Of a DNA stretch of 34,287 bases, positions 16,009-24,106 are shown piece after piece. Under the pieces are notes generated by a model. The model did no database searches and was not told where the DNA came from. It saw only the letters and a program-made list of their open reading frames with translations. The first letter of the stretch is position 1. Each line of letters opens with the position of its first letter. Position numbers and translations under genes: made by a program. This stretch comes from Oscillibacter sp. (GTDB taxonomy: Bacteria > Bacillota > Clostridia > Oscillospirales > Oscillospiraceae): the NCBI GenBank assembly GCA_022796315.1, contig JAAWIL010000002.1:1-34287 (forward strand), written 5' to 3'.

Positions 16009-16389
16009 ATGATGGAACGGATCTCCAATCAACAGCAGGTCCTGCGGGCGGCCTCCCCGGCAGCGCAGCAGGCGGCGGCGCAGAGCGGCGCGTTTGGCGC
16101 CATGCTCCAGCAGGAGCTGAGCAAGTCTGCGGAGCCTCAGGTGGCCTTTTCCAAGCACGCGATCTCCCGGGCGGAGGAGCGGGGCATTGAGATTACCCCC
16201 GATCTGGTGGACCAGCTGCGCGGCAGTATGGTTCGAGCCCAGGCCAAGGGCGCGACCAATATCCTTGCCATGGATATGGAGAAGGCGTTCATCATCAATG
16301 TTCCCCATGCCAAGGTGATTACAGCCATCACCCAGGCGGAGATGAGGGAGAACATCTTTACCAATATTGACGGCGCCGTGTTCCTGTAA
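16009..16389 (+). CDS. TIGR02530-type flagellar operon protein
   Basis: A 126-residue protein matching the 'flagellar_put'/TIGR02530 family found between flgD and flgE in Firmicutes. The conserved part is residues about 45-125 (FSKHAISRAEERGIEITPDLVDQL, AKGATNILAMDMEKAFIINVP). The N-terminus is Gln/Ala-rich. Its biochemical role is unknown to me; position suggests a part in hook assembly or export. The start at 16009 (ATGATGGAACGG) lies 12 bp after flgD. Confidence 0.87.
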   Translation: MMERISNQQQVLRAASPAAQQAAAQSGAFGAMLQQELSKSAEPQVAFSKHAISRAEERGIEITPDLVDQLRGSMVRAQAKGATNILAMDMEKAFIINVPHAKVITAITQAEMRENIFTNIDGAVFL

Positions 16390-16490
16390 CATCTTACAGA
16401 TAGCAGGACCGGTTTGCGGAGGCTATTGCCCACCGCCCGAATGACGGCGGGCAGGCGGCGCCACAAGACCGAAAGGAGTATATCAGAGCA

Positions 16491-17750
16491 ATGACTGGTT
16501 CCATGTACGCTGCGATTGCGGGCCTCAAGACCCACATGAACAAGCTGAATGTCATCGGCCACAATGTGGCCAACGTCAACACCCAGGGCTATAAGTGCCA
16601 GCGCATGGTGTTCAAGGACGCCATGTACACCATGTACCGGGGCGGTTCCAACGGCACCACGACGGTGGCCGGCATGAACCCCGCCCAGATCGGTTACGGC
16701 TCCCAGGTCAGCACCATTGACCTGAACATGGGCAGCGGCAGCTATTCCCCCGGCCGCACCCTGGACTGCATGATCGACGGCGACGGATTCTTCCTGGTGG
16801 GCAACAAGGAAGTGGCCGGCGTGATCGACGCCACCAACCCCAACACCTTCAAGAGCCTGACCCTCACCCGGGTGGGCAACTTCGGCTTCGACGCCAACGG
16901 CTATCTCACCGACGGCGAGAACTGCGTCTACGGCTTCCTGACCACCGGCTACAACCCGGACGGAACCCCCATTGTCAGCGACCAGCTGGTGCCCATCCGG
17001 ATTCCCAGAGCGGAGAAGGAGGCCTTCGCGCTGAAGGACGGCAAGGCGCCAGACGGAACAGAATTCAAAGCTGGAGACAACGTGACGGCCTTTTACGACA
17101 CGTTGAATAAAGGCGACTTTGAGCTGAAGCAGACGGTGAAGTATCCGATCACCGAGGGTGATGATGGGAATAACGGCAAGAAGACGATTCCCCTGCAGGA
17201 CTACTGGCCCACAGAGAAAGACGCAAACGGCAATGACGTCCCCGTGGATAGCGAGACGAACCCTCTGGGCTTCGCGGAGCTGGACGGCATCAGCATCGAC
17301 TCCGCCACCGGCCAGATCTCCGGCACGGTGAAGGGCAGCGACGAGCACATCATCTTCGGGTATCTCGCCATCGGCAACGTCACCAACGTCAACGGCGTGA
17401 CCCACACCGGCGGCAGCTACTTCAGCTGCGGCGACGGCGCCGGCGATCTGACCATCTCCATGCTGGGCGGCGCGCAGACGAAGCTGGGCCTGACCCACGT
17501 CAACGGCAGCCTGGCGCCCCAGCCCGATCCCAACGACCCGAACGCGGAGGTTCCGGAGCTGAGCCGGAAGGCCGAGATCGGCAGCGCCGGCGGGACCAAG
17601 CTGAACACCGGCGGTCTGGAGGGCTCCAACGTGGACCTGGCCACGGAGATCTCCGACATGATTACCACCCAGCGCGGCTACCAGGCCAACACCCGTATCA
17701 TCACGGTAACGGATACCATGCTTGAAGAGCTGGTGAACATGAAGCGTTAA
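16491..17750 (+). CDS. flgE: Flagellar hook protein FlgE
   Basis: A 419-residue hook subunit. The N-terminal D0/D1 signature is SMYAAIAGLKTHMNKLNVIGHNVANVNTQGYK (quoted here as a region, residues about 4-35), followed by DGDGFFLV. The C-terminal pairing helix includes NVDLATEISDMITTQRGYQANTR. The middle carries a segment (codons about 184-260) with noticeably more A/T-ending codons than its surroundings, likely the exposed, variable D2 domain. It is preceded by a 101-bp spacer with AAAGGAG, and followed by a GC-rich hairpin. Confidence 0.94.
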   Translation: MTGSMYAAIAGLKTHMNKLNVIGHNVANVNTQGYKCQRMVFKDAMYTMYRGGSNGTTTVAGMNPAQIGYGSQVSTIDLNMGSGSYSPGRTLDCMIDGDGFFLVGNKEVAGVIDATNPNTFKSLTLTRVGNFGFDANGYLTDGENCVYGFLTTGYNPDGTPIVSDQLVPIRIPRAEKEAFALKDGKAPDGTEFKAGDNVTAFYDTLNKGDFELKQTVKYPITEGDDGNNGKKTIPLQDYWPTEKDANGNDVPVDSETNPLGFAELDGISIDSATGQISGTVKGSDEHIIFGYLAIGNVTNVNGVTHTGGSYFSCGDGAGDLTISMLGGAQTKLGLTHVNGSLAPQPDPNDPNAEVPELSRKAEIGSAGGTKLNTGGLEGSNVDLATEISDMITTQRGYQANTRIITVTDTMLEELVNMKR

Positions 17751-17774
17751 CGGAATCACCCCCATCAATAAACG

Positions 17775-17803
17775 CCCGCCGGGGCGGGGAACGCCCCGGC
17801 GGG
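17775..17803 (+). other. GC-rich perfect hairpin between flgE and flbD
   Basis: A 12-bp perfect stem (CCCGCCGGGGCG and complement) with a GGGAA loop lies 24 nt after the flgE stop. No U-tract follows. It may stabilise the hook mRNA 3' end or partly attenuate downstream transcription. Confidence 0.55.
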
Positions 17804-17826
17804 TCCAAGAAAGGCGGTTTGTCAGG

Positions 17827-18042
17827 ATGATCCTTTTGACGAAAAGAAATCACGAGAAGTTTTTGGTGAACCATTTGCAGATTGAGTATATTGAGTGCAT
17901 TCCCGAGTCGAAGGTGGTCATGATGAACCGGGACTATTATCTCGTTCGGGAGACCATGGAAGAGATTATTGATAAAATTGCAGAATACAACGCCAAGGTG
18001 CAGGATATCCATCGGGAGATTACCGTCACCGACCGGCGCTGA
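17827..18042 (+). CDS. flbD: FlbD family flagellar protein (SwrD-like)
   Basis: A 71-residue protein beginning MILLTKRNHEKFLVNHLQIE and containing IECIPESKVVMMNRDYYLVRE, the hallmark of the Firmicute FlbD/SwrD family. In Bacillus the homologue lies between flgE and fliL and increases motor power; the same placement next to the stator genes here agrees. It is not the Caulobacter FlbD regulator. No membrane segment is seen. Confidence 0.9.
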   Translation: MILLTKRNHEKFLVNHLQIEYIECIPESKVVMMNRDYYLVRETMEEIIDKIAEYNAKVQDIHREITVTDRR

Positions 18043-18106
18043 GACGATAAAGAAACTACACGCCGGAAGAGAGGTCCGATAACCCGGCGGATAGGGAGAG
18101 AACGTT

Positions 18107-18955
18107 ATGAACCTAACATACCTCATCGGTTTGCTTGCCACGATCGGCGTCATGGTGGTCGGTATGGTCAGCAAGGTGATCATGGACCCCCAGTTCGAGA
18201 TTCAGATCAACTTCAGAAATCTGATTAACTTCTTTGACCCTGCCAGTATTTTCATCACCATTGGATGTACCATCTTCGTGGTGCTGGCCAGCTTCCCGGT
18301 GTCCACCCTGAAAAATGTCCCCAAGCACTTCAAGACGGTGCTGCGGAACAAGCAGTTTGACCCCATGTTCTACATCGACCAGCTGGTGGAGCTGGCCCAG
18401 ACCGCCCGAAAGAACGGCCTCCTCTCCCTGGAGGAGAAGGCCAACGCCCAGGACGACCCCTTCTTCAAGCAGGCCATCATGCTGGTGGTGGACGCCTACG
18501 ACGCCGACAAGATCCGGGGCATCCTGGAAACCGACATTGAGAATATGTCCGCCCGGCATGAGAGCGCCGCCGGGATGTACGACAAGGCCTCCTCCGTGGC
18601 CCCCGCCTTCGGCATGGTGGGTACGCTGGTGGGCCTGATCAACATGCTCAAAGGCATGGACCTGGAAGGCGGCGCCGGTTCCCTGGGTTCCGACATGGGT
18701 ACCGCCCTGATCACCACCCTGTACGGCTGTATCCTGGCCCACGTGCTCTTCGGGCCCGTGGCCACGATCCTGCGCCAGCGGGACGAGGAGGAGGTCCTCT
18801 GCAAGATGATTATTGTGGAGGGCGTCATGTCCATTCAGGCCGGTGAGAACCCCAAGTTCCTGCGGGAGCGGCTGCTGACCTATATGGCCCAGAAGCAGCG
18901 GGATATGTCCGAGGGCGGCGGAAAGAAGGGCAAGGGCGCCGCCGCGGAGGAGTGA
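18107..18955 (+). CDS. motA: Flagellar motor stator protein MotA
   Basis: A 282-residue stator with four membrane helices: about residues 4-25, 42-62, and a pair around 162-225 (SVAPAFGMVGTLVGLINML; LGSDMGTALITTLYGCILAHVLFGP). The cytoplasmic loop (residues about 70-160) includes the RHESAAGMYDKA segment ahead of the third helix and contacts FliG. It conducts ions together with MotB, encoded 24 bp downstream. Placing motAB inside the fla operon is usual in Clostridia but not in Bacillus, where they are separate. Confidence 0.95.
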   Translation: MNLTYLIGLLATIGVMVVGMVSKVIMDPQFEIQINFRNLINFFDPASIFITIGCTIFVVLASFPVSTLKNVPKHFKTVLRNKQFDPMFYIDQLVELAQTARKNGLLSLEEKANAQDDPFFKQAIMLVVDAYDADKIRGILETDIENMSARHESAAGMYDKASSVAPAFGMVGTLVGLINMLKGMDLEGGAGSLGSDMGTALITTLYGCILAHVLFGPVATILRQRDEEEVLCKMIIVEGVMSIQAGENPKFLRERLLTYMAQKQRDMSEGGGKKGKGAAAEE

Positions 18956-18979
18956 GCGCCGGAAAGGAGATGAGCTGCT

Positions 18980-19783
18980 GTGAAGATGAAGAAAAAGGGC
19001 GGAGGCGGCGGTGGAGCCAACTGGATGGACACCTACGGCGACATGGTGACGCTGCTGCTGTGCTTCTTTGTGCTGCTCTACTCTATGTCCACCATCAGTG
19101 AGGAGAACTGGAAGGCGCTGGTTATGAGCTTCAACCCCTCGGCGGTGATGGAGCTCTCGGAGGTTGACCCCGTTGGAAACGAGGGCCCGATCTCGGACCC
19201 GGTGGAAGACGGCATTGGTCTGGATCAGGGACTTTCCCAGACGGAGATTGACGCGGAGATCGAGCAGCTCTATCAGATGCTGCAGGAATACGTGGCCGAG
19301 CAGGGGGCGGAGAGCAACATCGCCGTCACCAAGGGCGAGGGCATGGTCTATATCTCCTTCGGCCAGGCGGTGTTCTTTGACGGCAACAGCTCCACCCTGC
19401 GCCAATCGGCCTATCCGATTCTGGATACCGTCAGCGATATGCTCAGCCAGGTGGCCGGAGCCATTGACGAGGTGCGGGTGCTGGGCCACACGGCGCAGGA
19501 CAAAGCGCAGCCCAACAACGTGAAGAATGACCGGACGCTGTCCAGTATGCGGGCCACCAACGTGGTGATCTACGTGCAGGAGCACAGCGCCGTGGACCCG
19601 GCCCGGCTGATCAGCGAGGGCATCGGCCAGTGGCGGCCGGTGGGCGACAACAAGACGGCGGAGGGCCGCGCCCAGAACCGCCGGGTTGAGATGATTATCA
19701 GCGGCCGGAATTTGGAGCAGGAGCTCATGGGTCAAGGCGGCATTCAGCAGTATGTGACGACAGAAAGCCTGACGACGGATTGA
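18980..19783 (+). CDS. motB: Flagellar motor stator protein MotB
   Basis: A 267-residue stator subunit, GTG start. A Lys/Gly-rich leader of about 13 residues precedes the single membrane helix (WMDTYGDMVTLLLCFFVLLYS), in which Asp21 is the expected ion-binding residue. The C-terminal OmpA-like peptidoglycan-binding domain is intact (VRVLGHTAQD, DRTLSSMRATNVV, SEGIGQWRPVGDN, AQNRRVEMII). It pairs with MotA. Confidence 0.95.
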   Translation: MKMKKKGGGGGGANWMDTYGDMVTLLLCFFVLLYSMSTISEENWKALVMSFNPSAVMELSEVDPVGNEGPISDPVEDGIGLDQGLSQTEIDAEIEQLYQMLQEYVAEQGAESNIAVTKGEGMVYISFGQAVFFDGNSSTLRQSAYPILDTVSDMLSQVAGAIDEVRVLGHTAQDKAQPNNVKNDRTLSSMRATNVVIYVQEHSAVDPARLISEGIGQWRPVGDNKTAEGRAQNRRVEMIISGRNLEQELMGQGGIQQYVTTESLTTD

Positions 19784-19846
19784 AACTTTAAACCAGGCCG
19801 TGGGTCCCGGCAGGGAGGCCGGGGGCGCAGCTAGTGGGAGGATTTC

Positions 19847-20854
19847 ATGGCAGAAGTATTATCACAAAGTCAAATTGATGCTCTGCTGAATGCCGTACGG
19901 AGCGGGGAAAAGGACCTGGACAAGTCCACGGAGAGCACCCAGGAGAAGAAGTGGCGGAAGTATGACTTCAGCAGTCCTCAGAAGTTTACCAAGGACCGCA
20001 TCAAAATGCTCAACGGCATTTTTGACAACTACTCCCGCGTCATTCGCTCCCGGATCAACGCCCGGCTCCGCACCAACTGCGAGATTACGGTGGAGAGCAT
20101 TGAAGAGCAGCGGTATTACGAGTTTTCCAACGCCCTGACGGAGGGCGATGTGCTGGGACTGGTGGAGGTCACCTACAAGGAACAGATCCAGGAGATCCCG
20201 CTGTTGTTCTACCTGTCCACGGTGACAGCCCTGAGTATGATGGACCGGATGATGGGCGGCGAGGGATCGGAGGGAATTGAGATTGACTCCGATTACAGCT
20301 ACACGGAAGTGGAGCTCCAGCTCTATGAGGATCTGGCCCGGGACATGGTCTCGGTGATGGACAGCAGCTGGGAAAACTACATTCCGCTGCAGTTCACCTA
20401 TGAAAAAACCGACGTGAACCCCACCCTCAGCCAGATCATCGGCGTGGATGAGACGGTCATCATCGTGGACATGAAGATCCAATTCCCGGATCTGGAGGGA
20501 CGGATGAGCATCTGTCTGCCGGGGGAGATGCTGACCACGATCTTCGCGGAGATGAGCCGGGAGAACCCCGGGCACCGGGTTCAGGCGGAGAATAAATCCG
20601 AGGAGATCTTCGACAAGCTGCGGGATTCTGATTTGGAGATTGTGGCGGAGCTGGGCGAGGCCCGGCTGTCGCTGAGCGATGTGTTCCATCTGAGTGTGGG
20701 CGATGTGATTGACCTTGGCAAGCCGAAGGAATCTCCGGTGTACCTGGAGATCGGAGGCTATCAGTGGTTTACCGGCCGGATAGGCACACACAAGAAAAGT
20801 ATGGCTGTCAAGATAGATGAAGTATGCTATCAGGCCGAGCAAAGGAGCGAATAG
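19847..20854 (+). CDS. fliM: Flagellar motor switch protein FliM
   Basis: A 335-residue C-ring protein. The N-terminal CheY-P-binding peptide LSQSQIDALLNAV is intact at residues 5-17. The CheC-like middle domain (about 45-230) and C-terminal SpoA domain (about 250-330, VAELGEARLSLSDVFHLSVGDVIDL) follow. It follows motB directly, without the fliL gene usually found before it. It ends 5 bp before the preferred fliY start. Confidence 0.95.
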   Translation: MAEVLSQSQIDALLNAVRSGEKDLDKSTESTQEKKWRKYDFSSPQKFTKDRIKMLNGIFDNYSRVIRSRINARLRTNCEITVESIEEQRYYEFSNALTEGDVLGLVEVTYKEQIQEIPLLFYLSTVTALSMMDRMMGGEGSEGIEIDSDYSYTEVELQLYEDLARDMVSVMDSSWENYIPLQFTYEKTDVNPTLSQIIGVDETVIIVDMKIQFPDLEGRMSICLPGEMLTTIFAEMSRENPGHRVQAENKSEEIFDKLRDSDLEIVAELGEARLSLSDVFHLSVGDVIDLGKPKESPVYLEIGGYQWFTGRIGTHKKSMAVKIDEVCYQAEQRSE

Positions 20855-20859
20855 ACGGT

Positions 20860-22299
20860 ATGGAGAAAGAATTGTTCAGCCCAATGCAAATCGACGCCCT
20901 GGGCGAGATGATGAACATCAGCCTTGGCTCCTCCGCAACGGCGGTTTCCAATATGCTGGATCACCGGGTGGATATCACCACCCCCAAGGTCACGGTGGTG
21001 CCCATTGACGAGTTCACCATCGGCAACCTGGAGCCTGCCATCGGTGTGGAAATCAAGTATGTGGAGGGCCTGGACGGCAGCAATATCATGCTGCTGCGCC
21101 GCAGTGACGTCAAGGTGATCGTGGATATCCTCATGGGCAGTGAGACGCCGGATGAGGAGTTCGAGCTCAACGAGCTGACGATCAGCGCCGTGTGCGAGGT
21201 CATGAACCAGATGATGGGCGCGGCCGCCACGGCGATGTCGGATTTCCTGGGATTCCCAGTGAACATCTCGACGCCCTCCTCCTTCGAGCTGGAGGATCTG
21301 CCCGACTTCAAAAGGGAGCACCTGCCCCAGGGCACGGAGACCCTGGTGGTGGTGCGGTTCGCCCTGAAGATTGAAGACGCGCTGGAGAGCGAGTTCATGA
21401 ACATCCTGAGCGTGGAGCTGTCCCGGAAGATCCTGGCAGGCCTGGGAATGGGCGACGACGGAGGTCTGGCAGAGGAGCCCGCGCCCGCACCCGCCCCGGC
21501 TCCGGAACCGGCGCCCGCCGCTTCCTCCGGCGGGGACCACAAGATGAGCCAGGAGGAGATCGAGGCGATGCTGGCCGGCGGCGGAGCCGCTCCGGCTCCG
21601 GAACCGGCGCCTGCCGCCTCCTCCGGCGGGGATCACAAGATGACCCAGGAGGAGATCGAGGCGATGCTGGCCGGCGGCGGGGCCGCTCCGGCTCCGGAAC
21701 CGGCGCCTGCCGCCTCCTCCGGCGGGGAGCACAAGATGAGCCAGGAGGAGATCGAGGCGATGCTGGCCGGCGGCGCGGCTGCCGCTCCTCCGCCTCCGCC
21801 CCCGCAGCCCCAGCAGCCCCCGGTGCAGCCGCCCATGCAGCCGCCGGTCCCCCCGGCCATGCCGGAGGGTGCGCAGCCCTACGCCAACGGCTACATGAAC
21901 TATCCGCCCATGTATTACCCCTACCCCTATCCGCCCCAGCCCCCTGCCCAGGTGGCGCCGGACCCCAAGGTGATTCCCACCCAGCCGGTTCCCATGAAGG
22001 AGCTGGAGGCCATGCAGTCCCTGGGGAAGGAGCAGGCAGAGAACCTGGAGCTCATCATGGAGGTTCCCCTGCAGGTGACGGTGGAGATCGGCCGGACACA
22101 GCGGAAGGTGCAGGACATTTTGGAGTACACCAAGGGCTCCCTGGTGGTTCTGGACAAACTGGCCGGCGATCAGGTGGACCTGTTCGTCAACGGAAAGTGT
22201 ATCGCGCGAGGCGATGTTGTGGTGATCGACGACAATTTCGGTGTCCGAATCACAGAGATTGTTCAAAAGCCCGCCTTGGAAGCGCTTGCCAAGAAATAA
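20860..22299 (+). CDS. fliY: Motor switch phosphatase FliY with triplicated linker motif
   Basis: A 479-residue C-ring protein. Residues 1-200 form a CheC-like CheY-P phosphatase domain with both active sites fitting D/S-x3-E-x2-N-x22-P: Asp12/Glu16/Asn19/Pro42 and Ser109/Glu113/Asn116/Pro139. The C-terminal 95 residues are the FliN/SpoA domain (LELIMEVPLQVTVEIG ... ARGDVVVID). The linker carries three 32-residue repeats, each with M(S/T)QEEIEAMLAGG, then a Pro/Gln/Tyr-rich stretch. Bacillus FliY has its CheY-binding peptide (LSQDEIDALL type) at the N-terminus; here that is absent and the look-alikes sit in the linker. I prefer ATG 20860 over track start 20824 because AAAGGAG lies 12 nt upstream and residues then align with the family. 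Confidence 0.93.
   Translation: MEKELFSPMQIDALGEMMNISLGSSATAVSNMLDHRVDITTPKVTVVPIDEFTIGNLEPAIGVEIKYVEGLDGSNIMLLRRSDVKVIVDILMGSETPDEEFELNELTISAVCEVMNQMMGAAATAMSDFLGFPVNISTPSSFELEDLPDFKREHLPQGTETLVVVRFALKIEDALESEFMNILSVELSRKILAGLGMGDDGGLAEEPAPAPAPAPEPAPAASSGGDHKMSQEEIEAMLAGGGAAPAPEPAPAASSGGDHKMTQEEIEAMLAGGGAAPAPEPAPAASSGGEHKMSQEEIEAMLAGGAAAAPPPPPPQPQQPPVQPPMQPPVPPAMPEGAQPYANGYMNYPPMYYPYPYPPQPPAQVAPDPKVIPTQPVPMKELEAMQSLGKEQAENLELIMEVPLQVTVEIGRTQRKVQDILEYTKGSLVVLDKLAGDQVDLFVNGKCIARGDVVVIDDNFGVRITEIVQKPALEALAKK
21493..21780 (+). repeat. Three tandem 96-bp in-frame repeats within fliY
   Basis: Units 21493-21588, 21589-21684 and 21685-21780 encode APAPEPAPAASSGG(D/E)HKM followed by (S/T)QEEIEAMLAGG. 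Units 2 and 3 are nearly identical in DNA; unit 1 differs at several silent sites. The period is exactly 32 codons, so gain or loss of a unit keeps the frame. Confidence 0.95.
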
Positions 22300-22318
22300 C
22301 ATATACTCAGAGAGAACC

Positions 22319-22334
22319 TCAAATTGTAATTTGA
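22319..22334. promoter_or_regulatory. AT-rich inverted repeat upstream of cheY
   Basis: TCAAATT-GT-AATTTGA forms 7-bp inverted arms in a 58-bp AT-rich gap between fliY and cheY. A TATACT lies at 22302-22307 but no well-spaced -35 box is evident. It could be an operator, an internal promoter region or only an unstructured translation entry site. Confidence 0.3.
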
Positions 22335-22357
22335 ATTGAAAAGGATGGATTACAACA

Positions 22358-22726
22358 ATGGCTAAGAAGATTCTTTGTGTGGACGACGCCGCCTTTATGC
22401 GGAAGATGATCATGGACACCCTGAGCAAGAACGGTTACACGGAGCTGTTTGAGGCCGTGGACGGCGCGGACGCCGTGGAGAAGTTCGGCGAGATCGGCCC
22501 GGATCTGGTCATCATGGATATCACGATGCCCAACATGGACGGCCTGGAGGCCCTGAAGGCCATCCGTGCCAAGGACGGCAACGCCAACGTGGTCATGTGC
22601 TCCGCCATGGGCCAGGAGAGCATGGTTATGGACGCGGTGCGTTCCGGCGCCAAGGACTTCATCGTCAAGCCCTTCAAGCCTGACCGCGTGCTGAAGACGG
22701 TGACCAATATCCTGGGCACGCCCTGA
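22358..22726 (+). CDS. cheY: Chemotaxis response regulator CheY
   Basis: A 122-residue single receiver domain. The acidic pair Asp9/Asp10, phospho-acceptor Asp54 (VIMDITMP), Ser82 and Lys104 (VKPF) are all in place. Phosphorylated CheY binds FliM, and presumably the FliY linker, to bias motor rotation; CheC and FliY dephosphorylate it. The position between fliY and fliO is as in Bacillus. Its stop overlaps the fliO start by one base. Confidence 0.96.
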   Translation: MAKKILCVDDAAFMRKMIMDTLSKNGYTELFEAVDGADAVEKFGEIGPDLVIMDITMPNMDGLEALKAIRAKDGNANVVMCSAMGQESMVMDAVRSGAKDFIVKPFKPDRVLKTVTNILGTP

Positions 22727-23097
22727 TGCTGGAGGACGGGAATCCCTGGCTGTCAATTCTGTGGATGCTCTTCTGCGTTGTGCTGATTACCGGCGCGGCC
22801 TATTGGTTTACCCGCCGGGTGGTTGGCAGAGGAGGCCTGGGGGCCCTTGGAAAAGGGCGGGGCCGGCAGATGGAGCTCCTGGACCAGCTTCCCGTGGGAC
22901 GGGAACAGCGGCTGGTAATGGTACGGGCGGGGGAGCGGTTCTTCCTCCTGGGCATTACGGCCGGAGAGATCTCCGCCCTGGCGGAGTTCACAGCGGAAGA
23001 GGCCGCCCTGTGGCAGCAGGAACAGGTGGAGCAGCCGCCCGCCCCCAGCTTTCGGGAGGCGCTGCAGATCACACTGAAGAACAAAGGGCGGAGGTGA
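22726..23097 (+). CDS. fliO: Flagellar biosynthesis protein FliO
   Basis: A 123-residue small membrane protein. One membrane helix lies at about residues 8-28 (LSILWMLFCVVLITGAAYWF), followed by a basic stretch and a FliO/FliZ-like domain (MELLDQLPVGREQRLVMVRAG, FFLLGITAGEISAL). Unlike Bacillus FliO it lacks a signal peptide and long extracellular region. FliO assists assembly of the FliP ring. Position directly before fliP supports the call. Confidence 0.88.
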   Translation: MLEDGNPWLSILWMLFCVVLITGAAYWFTRRVVGRGGLGALGKGRGRQMELLDQLPVGREQRLVMVRAGERFFLLGITAGEISALAEFTAEEAALWQQEQVEQPPAPSFREALQITLKNKGRR

Positions 23098-23104
23098 GAC
23101 AGCC

Positions 23105-23791
23105 ATGGGAACGGCAATTCCAGAGGGATTGATCAGCATCAACGGGGATAGTGTGCAGGTTCTGGAGATTTTGTTCCTGACCACGATGATCACGCTCCTG
23201 CCCTCCCTGCTGGTGATGATGACATCCTTCACCAGGTATGTCATCTCCTTCTCCTTTCTCCGCACGGCCCTGGGCACCCAGCAGACGCCGCCCAATACGG
23301 TGCTGGTGGGCTTGGCCCTGTTCCTGACACTCTTCACCATGGGGCCCACCTTTGACCGCATCCGGACAGAGGCCTGGGAGCCCTATACAGAGGAGCTGAT
23401 CACCCAAACGGAGTTTTTGGAGACGGCCGCGGTGCCCCTGAAGGAGTTCATGCTCGCGAACACCCAGCAGAGCACGCTGCGGATGTTCTGCGACCTGGCC
23501 AAAGTGGAGGTGCCGGATACCAGCATTGACATGGACACGGGGCTGGAGCTGCCCCTGCGGATCATTGTGCCGTCGTTCATGACCTGTGAGCTGAAGAGAG
23601 CCTTTGAGATCGGATTTTTGCTGTGCATCCCCTTCATGCTGATTGACATTGTGGTGTCTTCCACGCTGATGTCCATGGGTATGATTATGCTGCCGCCGTC
23701 CATGATCTCCATGCCCTTTAAGCTGCTGCTGTTTGTAACGCTGAACGGCTGGGAGATGCTGTTCACCAGCTTGGTTCGGGGCGTCTACTAG
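23105..23791 (+). CDS. fliP: Flagellar export gate protein FliP
   Basis: A 228-residue core of the type III export gate. The family blocks TALGTQQTPPNTVLVGLALFLT and a C-terminal GMIMLPPSMISMPFKLLLFV with GWEMLFTSLV are present. Four membrane helices are predicted by eye. There is no cleavable signal peptide, and the N-terminus is short (GTAIPEGLISINGDS). The ribosome site GGAGGTGA overlaps the end of fliO. Confidence 0.95.
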   Translation: MGTAIPEGLISINGDSVQVLEILFLTTMITLLPSLLVMMTSFTRYVISFSFLRTALGTQQTPPNTVLVGLALFLTLFTMGPTFDRIRTEAWEPYTEELITQTEFLETAAVPLKEFMLANTQQSTLRMFCDLAKVEVPDTSIDMDTGLELPLRIIVPSFMTCELKRAFEIGFLLCIPFMLIDIVVSSTLMSMGMIMLPPSMISMPFKLLLFVTLNGWEMLFTSLVRGVY

Positions 23792-23829
23792 CGGGCCGGT
23801 GAGCGGTTTTTTGGAAGGAGGACGAAAAG

Positions 23830-24090
23830 ATGACGACGTCTGCGGTTTCAGATGTTTTGCGGGACGCCGTGCTTGTGGTCCTCCGGATCAGCGCGCCCAT
23901 GCTGCTTTTGAGTATGCTGGTGGGAGTGCTCGTGGCCATTTTTCAGGCGGTGACGCAGATCCATGAGCAGACCATCGGCTTTGTGCTGAAGCTGGTGGTG
24001 ATTGTGGTGCTGCTGCTGCTTGGCGGCGGCTGGATGCTGGAGAATCTCCAGGATTTTTCCCGGGAGATCTTCGCGCTGATTGCCGCCTAG
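23830..24090 (+). CDS. fliQ: Flagellar export gate protein FliQ
   Basis: An 86-residue protein of two membrane helices (about 15-40 and 48-75) with the FliQ core LVGVLVAIFQAVTQIHEQTIGFVLKL. The length is standard. GGAAGGAGG precedes the ATG. It packs around the FliP-FliR complex. Confidence 0.95.
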   Translation: MTTSAVSDVLRDAVLVVLRISAPMLLLSMLVGVLVAIFQAVTQIHEQTIGFVLKLVVIVVLLLLGGGWMLENLQDFSREIFALIAA

Positions 24091-24106
24091 CCGGGAGAGG
24101 ACGAAG

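Noticed and set aside
20824-20859. Upstream start for fliY
   Set aside because: It would overlap fliM by 31 nt and add 12 residues not matching the family; ATG 20860 aligns with the conserved FliY phosphatase domain.
21493-21780. CRISPR-like array
   Set aside because: The repeats are directly adjacent, in-frame and coding, without spacers.
24080-24106. Upstream start for fliR
   Set aside because: It lies within fliQ and adds a charged nonapeptide; ATG 24107 has a better ribosome site.
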